A stretch of 40,853 nucleotides of DNA from Candidatus Roizmanbacteria bacterium CG_4_10_14_0_8_um_filter_39_9 (GCA_002784505.1 PFLF01000043.1:1-40853), one strand, 5' to 3'; positions 32,854 through 40,291 are shown, numbered from the stretch's first letter. A program made the numbers and translations. Notes: a model not told the origin generated them from the sequence alone.

Positions 32854-33635
32854 CCAGCATCATTCTCACGAAGAATGAAGAAACAAATATTGAAAGGGCA
32901 ATCAAGTCCTTGGCATTTTGTGATGAAATTATTGTGGTGGATGATGGATCGACGGACATGACGGTTGAAAAATGTCAAATGACAAATCACCAATCACAAA
33001 TCAATTCTAAAATTCAAATTATTAAACATGAATCAAACGGCGACTTTGCGACGCAGAGAAACTGGGCGATGAAGCAAGCTTCGTACGAATGGATACTGTT
33101 TCTGGATGCAGATGAAGAGGTATCGGATGAGCTTCAAAAAGAGATCATTTCGTCGATTGGCGCCCCTGAGAATGATACTAGTTCCTACTTCTTGAAAAGA
33201 AGGGATTATTTTTGGAGCCAGGAGTTAAAGTACGGCGAAATATTAAAACTGAGAAATCGAGGTCTCATAAGGCTTATTAAAAAAGGAAGCGGAAAATGGG
33301 GGGGGAAAGTACATGAGGAGTTCATCCCTGATCGGCCACTGGTACACCGCGTAGGTGGCCCTTTGGCCTACATAAATCATTATCCGCATCCCACACTTAA
33401 AGAATTTATTTCTGATATAAATGTCTACAGCGGTATCAGAGCGCAGGAACTACATGAAGCACATGTTCAGGCAGGCGCTTTTGAGATGGTTATATATCCT
33501 GTCTTTAAATTTATTTTAAATTATTTTGTCTATCTGGGCTTTTTTGATGGTCCACAAGGATTCGTATATTCATTTCTGATGAGTTTTCATTCTTTTCTTG
33601 TGCGGGCTAAGTTGTATCAGTTAAATACAGATTAA
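32841..33635 (+). CDS. Family 2 glycosyltransferase (WaaE/KdtX-like) with repeat insertion
   Basis: This 264-aa GT-A enzyme begins ITSIILTKNEETNIERAIKS, then EIIVVDDGSTDMT, the DxD equivalent LFLDADEEVS (about residue 91) and KVHEEFIPDRP. It is a paralogue of the GT2 at 25620 and probably acts on the cytoplasmic side with a C-terminal membrane-associated helix. Between the VDDGSTD strand and the following conserved strand it carries an insert (KCQMTNHQSQINSKIQIIK), encoded by a CAAAT-type tract like those in the preceding gene, placed so that it is in frame and in a loop. The start overlaps the GT4 stop by 13 nt. Confidence 0.88.
   Translation: MQKITSIILTKNEETNIERAIKSLAFCDEIIVVDDGSTDMTVEKCQMTNHQSQINSKIQIIKHESNGDFATQRNWAMKQASYEWILFLDADEEVSDELQKEIISSIGAPENDTSSYFLKRRDYFWSQELKYGEILKLRNRGLIRLIKKGSGKWGGKVHEEFIPDRPLVHRVGGPLAYINHYPHPTLKEFISDINVYSGIRAQELHEAHVQAGAFEMVIYPVFKFILNYFVYLGFFDGPQGFVYSFLMSFHSFLVRAKLYQLNTD
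32972..33020 (+). repeat. CAAAT-type in-frame repeat tract in the GT2 gene
   Basis: AATGTCAAATGACAAATCAC and following variants form the third tract of the same low-complexity repeat, here between the first and second conserved strands of the GT2 domain. Confidence 0.6.
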
Positions 33636-33648
33636 ACAATCATAATCT

Positions 33649-34818
33649 ATGATAATTTTGTTTCTCTACTACGCAAGCACATTTCTTTTTTTACTCGGTC
33701 AGTTGGGAAGGATGTCGTTTCTCAATCAGCACATCAATATGTATTTTTACGAAATACCCTTTGTATTTCTTTTGGTTGGATTATTTTTTAAATATAAATT
33801 TGAGCCGCTCAGGTACTTTGCAAAGGTCACCATTCCATTAGGAATTTTTTCTTTTTTTATGTTGTTTGGGTTACAACTAAATTCAAACTTGTATCAACCT
33901 CTTGAAAACGCAGTAGCGCTTCTGTATTACTTCAGGCTTTTGACCTACTTGTTTTCAATTCCCTACATAATCTATTATTTTATGACTGAAGTACGCAGTG
34001 TAAGGCATTTACAAAGAGGAATAATGATTATATCGTGCATAACGATTATATCTGCCTTTATACAGTATACTCTTTATCCAAATTTAAGGAATTTACTATA
34101 TCTGGGATGGGACCCACATTTATACAGAGTTTTTGGAGTTTATTTTGAACCGTATTTGGCCGCAGCTGCATTTGGTTTATTTTTTTACTATTTACTTGAG
34201 TTGCACAGTTCTCATAACATATTCAAATATATAAAATATGCGCTGATTGGCCTGAGTTCTGTATTGTTAGGTCTCACATTCTCGAGAATTGCCTATATAG
34301 CTTTTGCGATCGTAACAGTTCTCTATTTAGTATTGAAAAAAAAATGGTTATACATGGGATTATTTCTCATTATGTTTGGTGTGGTTATTGCTCTTATCCC
34401 GAAGCCAGAGGGAGTCGGAATAAATTTGCTTCGTACCTTTTCAATTTTTACCCGGATTGACAATGCAAAACAGGGCGTCGATATCTGGAGGAAAAATCCA
34501 TATTTTGGCGTAGGATATAACCGGGTAGGCTTTGCAAGAGGTGAAAATAGAACAGATATCTATACAGAAGCATCGCATGCCGCATCATCGTTTCATTCCA
34601 GCTTTATTACCATTCTTGCCGCGACTGGGGGAATAGGTTTTTTATTATTCCTGTTTGTTTTATATTCTTTATTCTCTCTTTCATTTCTTTCGGGAATTCT
34701 TCTTGTGTTTATTTCACTGATTTCATTCGGAGATAATGCTCTTCTTCATCCTTTTATTCTATTTTTGTTGATGCAGTTTATAGCAGCTTCGTATGTCAGT
34801 CATCCTTTGCATAAGTGA
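33649..34818 (+). CDS. Wzy/O-antigen-ligase-like membrane protein
   Basis: This 389-aa protein has about eleven membrane helices and a larger outside loop around residues 270-310 that contains RTFSIFTRIDNAKQGVDIW, FGVGYNRVGFARGEN and SFHSSFITILAATGGIGFLL. This pattern (G.G...... then H...... in the next helix) is that of the Wzy_C/WaaL family, which polymerises or ligates lipid-linked glycan units outside the membrane. The His in SFHSS is at the expected place. It ends the operon with the fused flippase, so together they form a Wzx/Wzy-like assembly route. Polymerase versus ligase cannot be decided. The last 23 nt overlap the convergent gene. Confidence 0.82.
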   Translation: MIILFLYYASTFLFLLGQLGRMSFLNQHINMYFYEIPFVFLLVGLFFKYKFEPLRYFAKVTIPLGIFSFFMLFGLQLNSNLYQPLENAVALLYYFRLLTYLFSIPYIIYYFMTEVRSVRHLQRGIMIISCITIISAFIQYTLYPNLRNLLYLGWDPHLYRVFGVYFEPYLAAAAFGLFFYYLLELHSSHNIFKYIKYALIGLSSVLLGLTFSRIAYIAFAIVTVLYLVLKKKWLYMGLFLIMFGVVIALIPKPEGVGINLLRTFSIFTRIDNAKQGVDIWRKNPYFGVGYNRVGFARGENRTDIYTEASHAASSFHSSFITILAATGGIGFLLFLFVLYSLFSLSFLSGILLVFISLISFGDNALLHPFILFLLMQFIAASYVSHPLHK

Positions 34819-35506
34819 CCGTGATTGTTTTTGATTCTGTGTTTCCAACAACATCTTCGGCAACAATTTCAATTTTATTTTCACCTTCTGACAATTTATA
34901 GAGCTGTTGAAAGACTCCCTGAGCATCAACAACCGCGGGTTGGCCGTTGATACGGATAAAGGTTTCCTTATCGGTTTTGCCCGCAATCTTGATTTCCTGT
35001 TTTGAAGATTTTGAATTATCTGAAGGTTCAGTTATTTCAAGATTCGGCTTCTCCGTTTTTAAAACTACGGTAAAGATACGAGATTTTTTAGTTGTCTTTC
35101 CGCTTTTCGACTTCGCGATAACATAAACAGTATTTTCTCCTTTTTCAAGGCCCGAAATCTCCTCAGAAAATACATCTCCCACCACTTGGGCATCCGTCAT
35201 CCTTTCACTATTAACGTAGATTTCAACCTGATCAAAATTTACCGTACTTCCTGAGACAAGTAATCTTGCACTGCTGGTTGCAGGAGGGAGAGGATCAATA
35301 TTGAGGCTTGTCAAGACATTATCACTAATTTCAGTCGTGACTTTTGAAGAGGGAGAGTTTGCAAGTTGGTTTAAAAATAACGATCCATTAACCAACAGTT
35401 TAAAACCAAAAGTAAATAAAAAAACAATAAAGCCAATGGTAAGTGCAACTACCAAAAATAATTGATAGGTGAATTGTTTTTGTCTGTGTTTTTCCAGTCT
35501 TGACAT
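34796..35506 (-). CDS. Membrane-anchored protein with two Ig-like (glucodextranase B-like) domains
   Basis: This 236-aa protein has a basic cytoplasmic start (MSRLEKHRQKQ), one membrane helix at about 15-39, a short stalk, and two Ig-like repeats: about 75-150 (SGSTVNFDQVEIYVNSERM, GLEKGENTVYVIAKSKSGK) and about 155-232 (ITEPSDNSKSSKQEIKIAG, FIRINGQPA, LSEGENKIEIVAEDVVGN). Such domains usually bind surface glycans or act as spacers. The ATG is only 3 nt downstream of the mature 3' end of tRNA-Thr, with no room for a promoter or ribosome site, so the mRNA must come from the tRNA transcript. It overlaps the convergent Wzy-like gene by 23 nt. Confidence 0.82.
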   Translation of the reverse strand: MSRLEKHRQKQFTYQLFLVVALTIGFIVFLFTFGFKLLVNGSLFLNQLANSPSSKVTTEISDNVLTSLNIDPLPPATSSARLLVSGSTVNFDQVEIYVNSERMTDAQVVGDVFSEEISGLEKGENTVYVIAKSKSGKTTKKSRIFTVVLKTEKPNLEITEPSDNSKSSKQEIKIAGKTDKETFIRINGQPAVVDAQGVFQQLYKLSEGENKIEIVAEDVVGNTESKTITVTYAKDD

Positions 35507-35509
35507 ATG

Positions 35510-35582
35510 AGCCGACGATCGGAGTCGAACCGACGACCTGCTGTTTACGATACAGCTGCTCTACCAACTGAGCTACATCGGC
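35510..35582 (-). tRNA. tRNA-Thr, anticodon CGT
   Basis: The minus strand folds as a 73-nt cloverleaf: acceptor GCCGATG/CGTCGGC (one T-G pair), D arm GCTC-AGTTGGTA-GAGC, anticodon stem GCTGT/ACAGC with loop ATCGTAA (anticodon CGT, reading ACG), variable AGGTC, T arm GTCGG-TTCGACT-CCGAT, discriminator T. CCA is not encoded. The next gene starts 3 nt after the discriminator. Confidence 0.95.
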
Positions 35583-35602
35583 TTACCGGTCGATTAATTA
35601 TA

Positions 35603-36796
35603 TCAGGCAGAGTGTTCAATTATGAACTTTTTAATGTCAACGTCGGAATTGTTTATCCGAATAGCTTTTTTCAAGATGATATCTTTCCATTTTCGGGCTT
35701 TTTCCAAAGATTCCATTTGACTATTTAAAACAAATTCTTTCATATGCTTTTTAACGAAATCATCATATATTATGGTGCATGTGTAGTCATCGTCCCAAAT
35801 GCCGAAGTCCGGTTCTGTCCCATACTGCTTAATGTCATCAAGCATACACAAATAAACCTGTATTCCTCCCAAGATGTCCAATTTGATCTGTTCAAGAAGG
35901 TTCTTTCTCTTTAAATGAGAAAGTTTTTCTACGAGAACTACTCGAGTAAGGTTTTCCAGTCTTTTTGCAGCCACTCTTCCTTCTTTATAGTATTTTGAGA
36001 GGGGATTCCAATCCTTGGTTCCGCTCATAAAAGTTGCAAATCCGTTTTTTTTCAGGTTTTTAAAATGGAAGTTACCCTCATCATCGATATCCTCCGGCTT
36101 CAGGTGAATGACCGTCGGATATTTACTTCTGATATAGTTTGACGAATGCATATTTGTATAATGCAAAATGTATGTTTGGTATAAGGATAAGTCAAGTCGC
36201 GTAGTGCACAAATCGAAAACAAGAGGAAATTCTCCCAGTTTAACATCTCCGCCCATATGGCCGGCTTTGCGGACAAAAATAATTGAACTGTCCATAGCCT
36301 TTCCGAAAAGGACTGATTGATTCATGTTTACATAAGGGTCACTATCGGAATGAAGCACATATGATACCGGAATGAGTTTTTTTAGTTTTTCAAAATCAAA
36401 TCCAACGGAATAAAACGTCTTGTTGACAAGATCAAATTGCCAAACACCGGGGGGATTCTCAAGAAATGGGCTTACAAAAATTGCACAGTCAAGTTGAATA
36501 TTATATTTTTGTACAACGTGTACGATAAACAATGGTCCGAGTGAATGGCCGACAAAGCAAAGTTTGTCTTTTCCCTCAAGAGTGGATAAAATCTTCTCAA
36601 ATGTTTTAAACCAATTCTGAAGGCTTTGATTTTTAAGAGTCTGGTGAGGACCTTTTTTTGTCATCGCACCCCAGTCTTCTACCGGAAACTTCGGGACGAT
36701 CACTGTTTGACCAAGTTCCTCAAGTTTGCGTTTCAACTGAGGAAACCAATTCTCATCAGGACTTCCAAATGAGCCGTGAAACAGAACGAATTTCAT
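35603..36796 (-). CDS. RBBP9/YdeN-like serine hydrolase with extra C-terminal domain
   Basis: The first 190 or so residues of this 397-aa protein are a small alpha/beta hydrolase of the RBBP9/YdeN group: FVLFHGSFGSPDENWFPQLK, nucleophile S85 in VGHSLG, acid probably D153 in HSDSDPYV, and H180 in KAGHMGG. The remaining 200 residues (from about LSLYQTYILHYTNMHSS) are not part of that fold and I do not recognise them; they contain KLSHLKRKNLLEQIKLDIL and a DFGIWDDDYTCTIIYDDF segment that resembles ligand- or effector-sensing domains only loosely. The product is cytoplasmic. It is the last of three hydrolase genes in a row, 17 bp after the 191-aa paralogue. Confidence 0.8.
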   Translation of the reverse strand: MKFVLFHGSFGSPDENWFPQLKRKLEELGQTVIVPKFPVEDWGAMTKKGPHQTLKNQSLQNWFKTFEKILSTLEGKDKLCFVGHSLGPLFIVHVVQKYNIQLDCAIFVSPFLENPPGVWQFDLVNKTFYSVGFDFEKLKKLIPVSYVLHSDSDPYVNMNQSVLFGKAMDSSIIFVRKAGHMGGDVKLGEFPLVFDLCTTRLDLSLYQTYILHYTNMHSSNYIRSKYPTVIHLKPEDIDDEGNFHFKNLKKNGFATFMSGTKDWNPLSKYYKEGRVAAKRLENLTRVVLVEKLSHLKRKNLLEQIKLDILGGIQVYLCMLDDIKQYGTEPDFGIWDDDYTCTIIYDDFVKKHMKEFVLNSQMESLEKARKWKDIILKKAIRINNSDVDIKKFIIEHSA

Positions 36797-36813
36797 AAGG
36801 TAAGTATATCAAA

Positions 36814-37389
36814 TTAGAGCCTTAATTTAACCCGGTCCAATAGCTCAGGAAACTGAGTGAACTTTGGATATGTTGCTACATTAAAATGTCCTGCATTCTT
36901 AAATATATGAATTTCAGCCTTCAACCAATCTGCAATAAATTGTCCTTCGGACACAGGGATCACATCATCGGTTGATTGAAAAACTTCAACATGCCTCACA
37001 AGTTGACGCAGTCTTTTCCATAAGTAGGGCTTTGCTTGAAATGAGTCATATTCAGAGTATATGTCAGGTCTCCACTGATCGTAGTCAACGAATGGACCCA
37101 CCAAAAAAAGACTATCGATTCTAACTCCTAGCTTCGGAAGAAGTTGAAATGTGAAAGAACATCCTCGACTATGAGCGACGAAAATCGTTTTATCATTGAC
37201 TAATGTTTTATATTTATCAAATTCATTCAACCAGTCATCTAAGCTATGTCCCATTTGATCATTTGTTGGAATTTTAAAACGGGGGACAGTAACGCTTTCA
37301 CCCTGTTTTTCTAATTCTGCCTTTAACCACGGAAACCAATTTTCCTGAGGGTTGCCGTAACTGCCATGAATGATAAAAATAGTTCTCAT
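36814..37389 (-). CDS. RBBP9/YdeN-like serine hydrolase
   Basis: This 191-aa cytoplasmic alpha/beta hydrolase is of normal length for the RBBP9/YdeN family. It opens TIFIIHGSYGNPQENWFPWL and has S74 in VAHSRG, an acid in QSTDDVIPVSEG (D141 or D142) and H168 in NAGHFN, so the triad is complete. It is clearly paralogous to the neighbouring 397-aa protein (shared GS.G.P.ENWFP..K.ELE..G and AGH). Substrates of this family are mostly unknown, being small esters or amides. It begins one base after the next hydrolase stop, so the genes are co-transcribed. Confidence 0.88.
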   Translation of the reverse strand: MRTIFIIHGSYGNPQENWFPWLKAELEKQGESVTVPRFKIPTNDQMGHSLDDWLNEFDKYKTLVNDKTIFVAHSRGCSFTFQLLPKLGVRIDSLFLVGPFVDYDQWRPDIYSEYDSFQAKPYLWKRLRQLVRHVEVFQSTDDVIPVSEGQFIADWLKAEIHIFKNAGHFNVATYPKFTQFPELLDRVKLRL

Positions 37390-37390
37390 A

Positions 37391-38284
37391 TTAAAACATC
37401 GTTTCTAACCAGTCAGAAATAGCTTTTATCAATCTACCTTCTGTGCCTATGTAACTGTGATTAGCTTCTTTTATAACTTTAACTGTGAGATCTTTTATTT
37501 TTTTTGATTTTAATACCGCCACAATCGCTTTAACAGATTTTGACTTGCAGGAATGATTGATAAATGTGTCATTTTCGCCAAAGACAACAAGTGATTTTTC
37601 CTTGATATCTTCAAAAGCATTCCAGTTTTTTGAATGAGGATTATGATAGGGATGAAGCGTTCCGGCTCCGTCTTCAACAAGATATCCTGAATACGTTGTT
37701 GCTGACATTGGGCAAATGATGCTCAATTCTGGTGGCAACAGATCCCTACCCTTTCCGTCCTTTATGAGCTTTTTTATTGTTTGATCAATTTCACCGTATT
37801 TTTGATCTCCGTATTTGATCAACATATATCCAGCGTCATTTTGAGGGGATAAATGAATTTGTCCTACGACCTGAGGATTTTTTGCTTTGTATTGATAGTA
37901 CAGAACTTTTTGAGCCCCTAAGCTGTGTCCCTGAAGGATAATTTTTTTTATTCCTTGTTTGGTAAGAAAATCAATCCATGCCTGAATATCTAAAATGCAA
38001 TCTTCAAATGTTTCAAACCCTCCTCCGCATGGGAACCATTCAATCTTTCCTTTTACGTGTTTTCTGATATCCGCGTACACGCCATGGCCTCGGGTATTAA
38101 CCGTTAGAAATGAAATCTTTTTTTTTGAAAGAAGGTGCCCTTCGAGCTCTATAAACTTATGTGTATAAAAGTCACCAGCAGTGCCATGAATATGCAGTAC
38201 AGCAATATCACTTTTGCCTCTTACAAAAAAACCCGCAAGCTCCAGTCCATCTGAAGTAATTGTTCTGACAAGTTGACCCTCCAT
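37391..38284 (-). CDS. Alpha/beta hydrolase (DUF1749/esterase-like)
   Basis: This 297-aa protein has the core fold of a serine hydrolase: oxyanion region HIHGTAGDFY, nucleophile S121 in LQGHSLGAQK, acid in VVFGENDTFI and His in KEANHSYIG near the end. A lid-like insertion with Cys and Lys lies in the middle. The layout is close to DUF1749-type esterases, but the match is from memory and weak. It has no signal peptide. TAGAAT (38291-38296) ends 6 nt before the ATG, so it should be leaderless and is the first gene of the three-hydrolase unit on the minus strand. Confidence 0.8.
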   Translation of the reverse strand: MEGQLVRTITSDGLELAGFFVRGKSDIAVLHIHGTAGDFYTHKFIELEGHLLSKKKISFLTVNTRGHGVYADIRKHVKGKIEWFPCGGGFETFEDCILDIQAWIDFLTKQGIKKIILQGHSLGAQKVLYYQYKAKNPQVVGQIHLSPQNDAGYMLIKYGDQKYGEIDQTIKKLIKDGKGRDLLPPELSIICPMSATTYSGYLVEDGAGTLHPYHNPHSKNWNAFEDIKEKSLVVFGENDTFINHSCKSKSVKAIVAVLKSKKIKDLTVKVIKEANHSYIGTEGRLIKAISDWLETMF

Positions 38285-38290
38285 GGGAAT

Positions 38291-38296
38291 ATTCTA
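38291..38296 (-). promoter_or_regulatory. -10 box for the hydrolase operon
   Basis: The minus strand has TAGAAT ending 6 nt before the ATG at 38284, the same close spacing as at other genes here. A good -35 box at 16-18 nt is not evident. Confidence 0.4.
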
Positions 38297-38362
38297 ACAT
38301 CATACATTGTACAAAGCCACACATTTTTTTGTGTTACAGTCAGTAGAGCATAAATAATGTTA

Positions 38363-38386
38363 CAATATCGTATCAATAAGATATTG
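38363..38386 (+). promoter_or_regulatory. Candidate operator upstream of the arsR-type gene
   Basis: CAATATC (38363-38369) and GATATTG (38380-38386) form a 7-bp inverted repeat with a 10-nt centre, 14 nt before the regulator start. The motif ATATTGAA at its right edge (38381-38388) recurs in the promoter of the next gene at 38791-38798. Confidence 0.5.
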
Positions 38387-38400
38387 AATAATATAAATAT

Positions 38401-38685
38401 ATGATCGGATGTTGCAGCCCCAAATCACTCAAGTTTTTCAAATCTATAAGCGATAAACATCGTCAATTAATCCTTGCGCTTTTGAAGGTACATAAGAGCC
38501 TTAATGCTTCCGAAATAAGAGAACACATTAAATTGTCTCAGCCAACCACTTCACACCATTTATCATTATTGACTCAAGCTGGGGCAATCGATGCGCAAAA
38601 GAAGGGGAAAGAAGTATTCTACTCACTTAAAACCCAAAATATATCTTCCTGCTGCCTCAGTTTTTTAAAAGATTTACTACATTAA
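38401..38685 (+). CDS. ArsR/SmtB-family transcriptional regulator
   Basis: This 94-aa protein is a winged-HTH repressor of ArsR type: SLKFFKSISDKHRQLILALL opens the fold, the recognition helix is SQPTTSHHLSLLTQAG, and the wing is GKEVFYSL. Cys pairs near both ends (IGCCSPKS and SSCCLSFL) could bind a thiophilic metal, which in this family releases the repressor from DNA; the usual CVC box in helix 3 is absent, so the sensing site would be non-standard. An inverted repeat directly upstream suggests autoregulation, and the shared ATATTGAA box links it to the following Cys-rich peptide gene. It is divergent from the hydrolase operon. Confidence 0.9.
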   Translation: MIGCCSPKSLKFFKSISDKHRQLILALLKVHKSLNASEIREHIKLSQPTTSHHLSLLTQAGAIDAQKKGKEVFYSLKTQNISSCCLSFLKDLLH

Positions 38686-38693
38686 ATTCTGTA

Positions 38694-38750
38694 GTTATCC
38701 CCGTGAAGACGGGGATCCAGTCTATATTCACACCTTCGCGGGAATGACGA
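38694..38750. repeat. Dispersed intergenic repeat with CCCCGT/ACGGGG hairpin
   Basis: The segment contains CCCCGT-GAAG-ACGGGG (38699-38714), GATCCAG and CTTCGCGGGAATGACG, the pattern of a widespread dispersed intergenic repeat known from many bacterial genomes. It starts 8 nt after the arsR stop and its hairpin could slow or end read-through. Confidence 0.6.
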
Positions 38751-38785
38751 GTATCAACGTATCGTGTTTGACATTGTTTTACCTA

Positions 38786-38835
38786 TTGACATATTGAAAT
38801 GTATCGATGTATAATCAAAACGTGATAGGAGGTGA
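38786..38835 (+). promoter_or_regulatory. Promoter and ribosome site of the Cys-rich peptide gene
   Basis: TTGACA (38786-38791) and TATAAT (38810-38815) are separated by 18 nt. AGGAGGTGA (38827-38835) gives a strong ribosome site for the ATG at 38841. The spacer holds ATATTGAA at 38791-38798, shared with the arsR upstream region, so an ArsR dimer could block this promoter. Confidence 0.8.
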
Positions 38836-38840
38836 AACAT

Positions 38841-39014
38841 ATGCATTTTTTTAAACATCTGAAAGGAATTAAGGTGACGGTTGAGAATAAGGGTGAAGAA
38901 CTTCTTATTCACGCAAAAGGATCAAAAGAAGATGTTGCCAACTTGGAAAAAAAGCTGGGTGCAATCAAAGAACTTTGTGGAGGTTGTTGCGGTGAAGAAG
39001 GAGATTGCTGCTAA
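38841..39014 (+). CDS. 57-aa protein with Cys-rich C terminus, probably metal binding
   Basis: This small protein has a basic beta-alpha-beta-like start (HFFKHLKGIKVTVENKGEEL) and a helix (KEDVANLEKKLGAIKELC), ending CGGCCGEEGDCC with five Cys in the last dozen residues. It is short enough to resemble a small metallochaperone or sequestration peptide rather than an enzyme; no family name comes to mind. The ATG at 38841 is chosen over an in-frame GTG at 38832 because the latter lies within the ribosome site. Its promoter shares a motif with that of the adjacent arsR-type gene, pointing to metal-responsive control. A terminator follows 9 nt after the stop. Confidence 0.82.
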   Translation: MHFFKHLKGIKVTVENKGEELLIHAKGSKEDVANLEKKLGAIKELCGGCCGEEGDCC

Positions 39015-39023
39015 ATGAAATAA

Positions 39024-39042
39024 GCCTGCTGCTAGCGCAGGC
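39024..39042. terminator. Bidirectional intrinsic terminator
   Basis: GCCTGC (39024-39029) and GCAGGC (39037-39042) form a stem with a 7-nt loop, followed on the plus strand by ATTATTTTATTT. On the minus strand the hairpin follows the acyltransferase stop by 6 nt and has a TTATTTCATTT tail, so it can serve both convergent genes. Confidence 0.8.
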
Positions 39043-39048
39043 ATTATT

Positions 39049-39798
39049 TTATTTCCATGCGTCTTGATATATTTTTTCTAGTTTTCGAGCAATTGTCTTT
39101 CCGTCATCTTTTTGATCTACTAAATCTGTTAGGAGTCTAGGCTCACTAAAATAAATTGAAATTAGTCTTGGTCTGAAAAACAACTTACGAATAAATGGAT
39201 GTAAATATGCAACCAGGTCAGACATCCTTGTTCCTTTGATTTGCACAAAAACAACTCTTGTCAGCGGGTTTGTGATCTGTTTTACAAGAAAACCAACTCC
39301 TGCTTTCCAGTGCGAATCATTTAACGCTTTGCCACCACCTCCTGTTGGGAAAATTGAAACCGCATTGCCGTCATTTATCAGTTTTGCGCCCTGTCTTATA
39401 CTTTCCTTATTTCTCAATCTTATTTCGGCGACAGTAAGATTTACGGGTTTTTTCCCATTAATTTGTAAACATAGCGGGTATTCATAGATTTTATGGTTGA
39501 GCTTTCTCACTCTGTAAATTGGCAATAATCTTTCGGTGACCTTCGGACCAAAAATAGCATAATGGGAAAGCCCAATAAAATGAAAGTCTGCCCGGGAAAT
39601 TTGACTGAAAAGCAAAAGACTGTCAAACACTCCTGTATGGTTTGAGATAATTAACAGCGGTCCATCTTCTGGAACATTTCCAATTTTGGAAATTGAAGTA
39701 ACGCCTAAATTGTCCAGGAGCTCAAGAGTTGCTTTTTGCAGCCCAATCTCTATGGTTCTTTGCACCGTGTGCTGCAGTAGGTGTTTGTTGAATATCAT
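39049..39798 (-). CDS. PlsC-type 1-acylglycerol-3-phosphate acyltransferase-like protein
   Basis: This 249-aa protein has the acyltransferase box I ISNHTGVFDSLLLF (NHxxxxD, about residues 53-58) and a phosphate-binding motif in the form IFPTGGGGK, replacing the usual FPEGTRS. PlsC-family enzymes add the second acyl chain to lysophosphatidic acid at the membrane; the GGGG variant hints at a different acceptor. A weak hydrophobic segment near the start could bind the membrane. It is alone, convergent with the Cys-rich peptide gene, and shares its terminator. Lipid synthesis in these organisms is often incomplete, so use of host or scavenged lipids is possible but not shown. Confidence 0.8.
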   Translation of the reverse strand: MIFNKHLLQHTVQRTIEIGLQKATLELLDNLGVTSISKIGNVPEDGPLLIISNHTGVFDSLLLFSQISRADFHFIGLSHYAIFGPKVTERLLPIYRVRKLNHKIYEYPLCLQINGKKPVNLTVAEIRLRNKESIRQGAKLINDGNAVSIFPTGGGGKALNDSHWKAGVGFLVKQITNPLTRVVFVQIKGTRMSDLVAYLHPFIRKLFFRPRLISIYFSEPRLLTDLVDQKDDGKTIARKLEKIYQDAWK

Positions 39799-40132
39799 AA
39801 TTAGTTAAGAAAGTGAGCTCGTTGGTGAACAGAATTAGAACTTTTTACCAGCTGTCCACCAAGAAGTATTATATACCAAACTTTGATAGATAGATTATTT
39901 TCTTTCAAACCCTATGACTGATAAGTTTATCAGATTTTCTAGCACCCCAAGAATAATTTTTTATGTATAAAAACTAAAATTACAACAAAGATCAAACTTA
40001 TTTGATCAAAACTTCATTAAAATCAGTAACATTGGCGACTACGGTGAAAAAAGTGAATCTAAAAAGAAAATAAATCGCCGTAGCCGCCACAACCCACTCA
40101 TCCTCAAAAATTTTTGAGTCGTGCAAACAACA
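39799..40132. other. 334-bp region without a gene, with three inverted repeats
   Basis: I see no coding frame here. It contains CTGATAA/TTATCAG around 2 nt (39918-39933), a long stem GGCGACTACGG (40034-40044) with CCGTAGCCGCC (40078-40088), and the 16-bp palindrome CTCAAAAATTTTTGAG (40103-40118), which lies 15 nt beyond the stop of the 52-aa gene and may be its terminator. The left part is very AT-rich and may hold the acyltransferase promoter. Confidence 0.6.
40034..40088 (-). ncRNA. Long-range stem in the non-coding region
   Basis: On the minus strand GGCGGCTACGG pairs with CCGTAGTCGCC over 11 bp with one G-U pair, closing a 33-nt AT-rich loop. Its GC content stands out from the surroundings. 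It could be part of the 3' end of the 52-aa gene transcript or a small RNA; expression is unknown. Confidence 0.35.
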
Positions 40133-40291
40133 TTACTTATCTTTCAAGCGGAGTAAAACATCCATTTGCCCCTCTAGTCGCCCAACCTTTTCTTTTAAAT
40201 CAAATAGCTCCTTTAAAAGATGAGGTGGTAAGTCGTGTGGTGGTGGTCCTTTTTTTTCTTCCTTCTTTGTTTCTTCTTGATTTGTAGCCAT
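40133..40291 (-). CDS. 52-aa acidic/basic coiled-coil peptide
   Basis: This short gene begins with ATG at 40291 behind GGGGAGGTGA (40297-40306). The peptide has a Lys/Glu-rich start (ATNQEETKKEEKKG), a PPPHDLPPH segment, and a C-terminal amphipathic helix (LLKELFDLKEKVGRLEGQMD) with a heptad pattern, so it probably forms a coiled coil. There is no membrane segment, Cys or known family. The perfect ribosome site, identical over 16 nt to that of the TasA-like gene, argues that it is a real and well-translated gene. It lies downstream of the transporter fragment in the same direction, 41 bp after it. Confidence 0.72.
   Translation of the reverse strand: MATNQEETKKEEKKGPPPHDLPPHLLKELFDLKEKVGRLEGQMDVLLRLKDK

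Noticed and set aside
35507..35728. Plus-strand frame of 73 codons over tRNA-Thr
   Set aside because: It covers the antisense of the tRNA and the end of a hydrolase gene; the frame is incidental.
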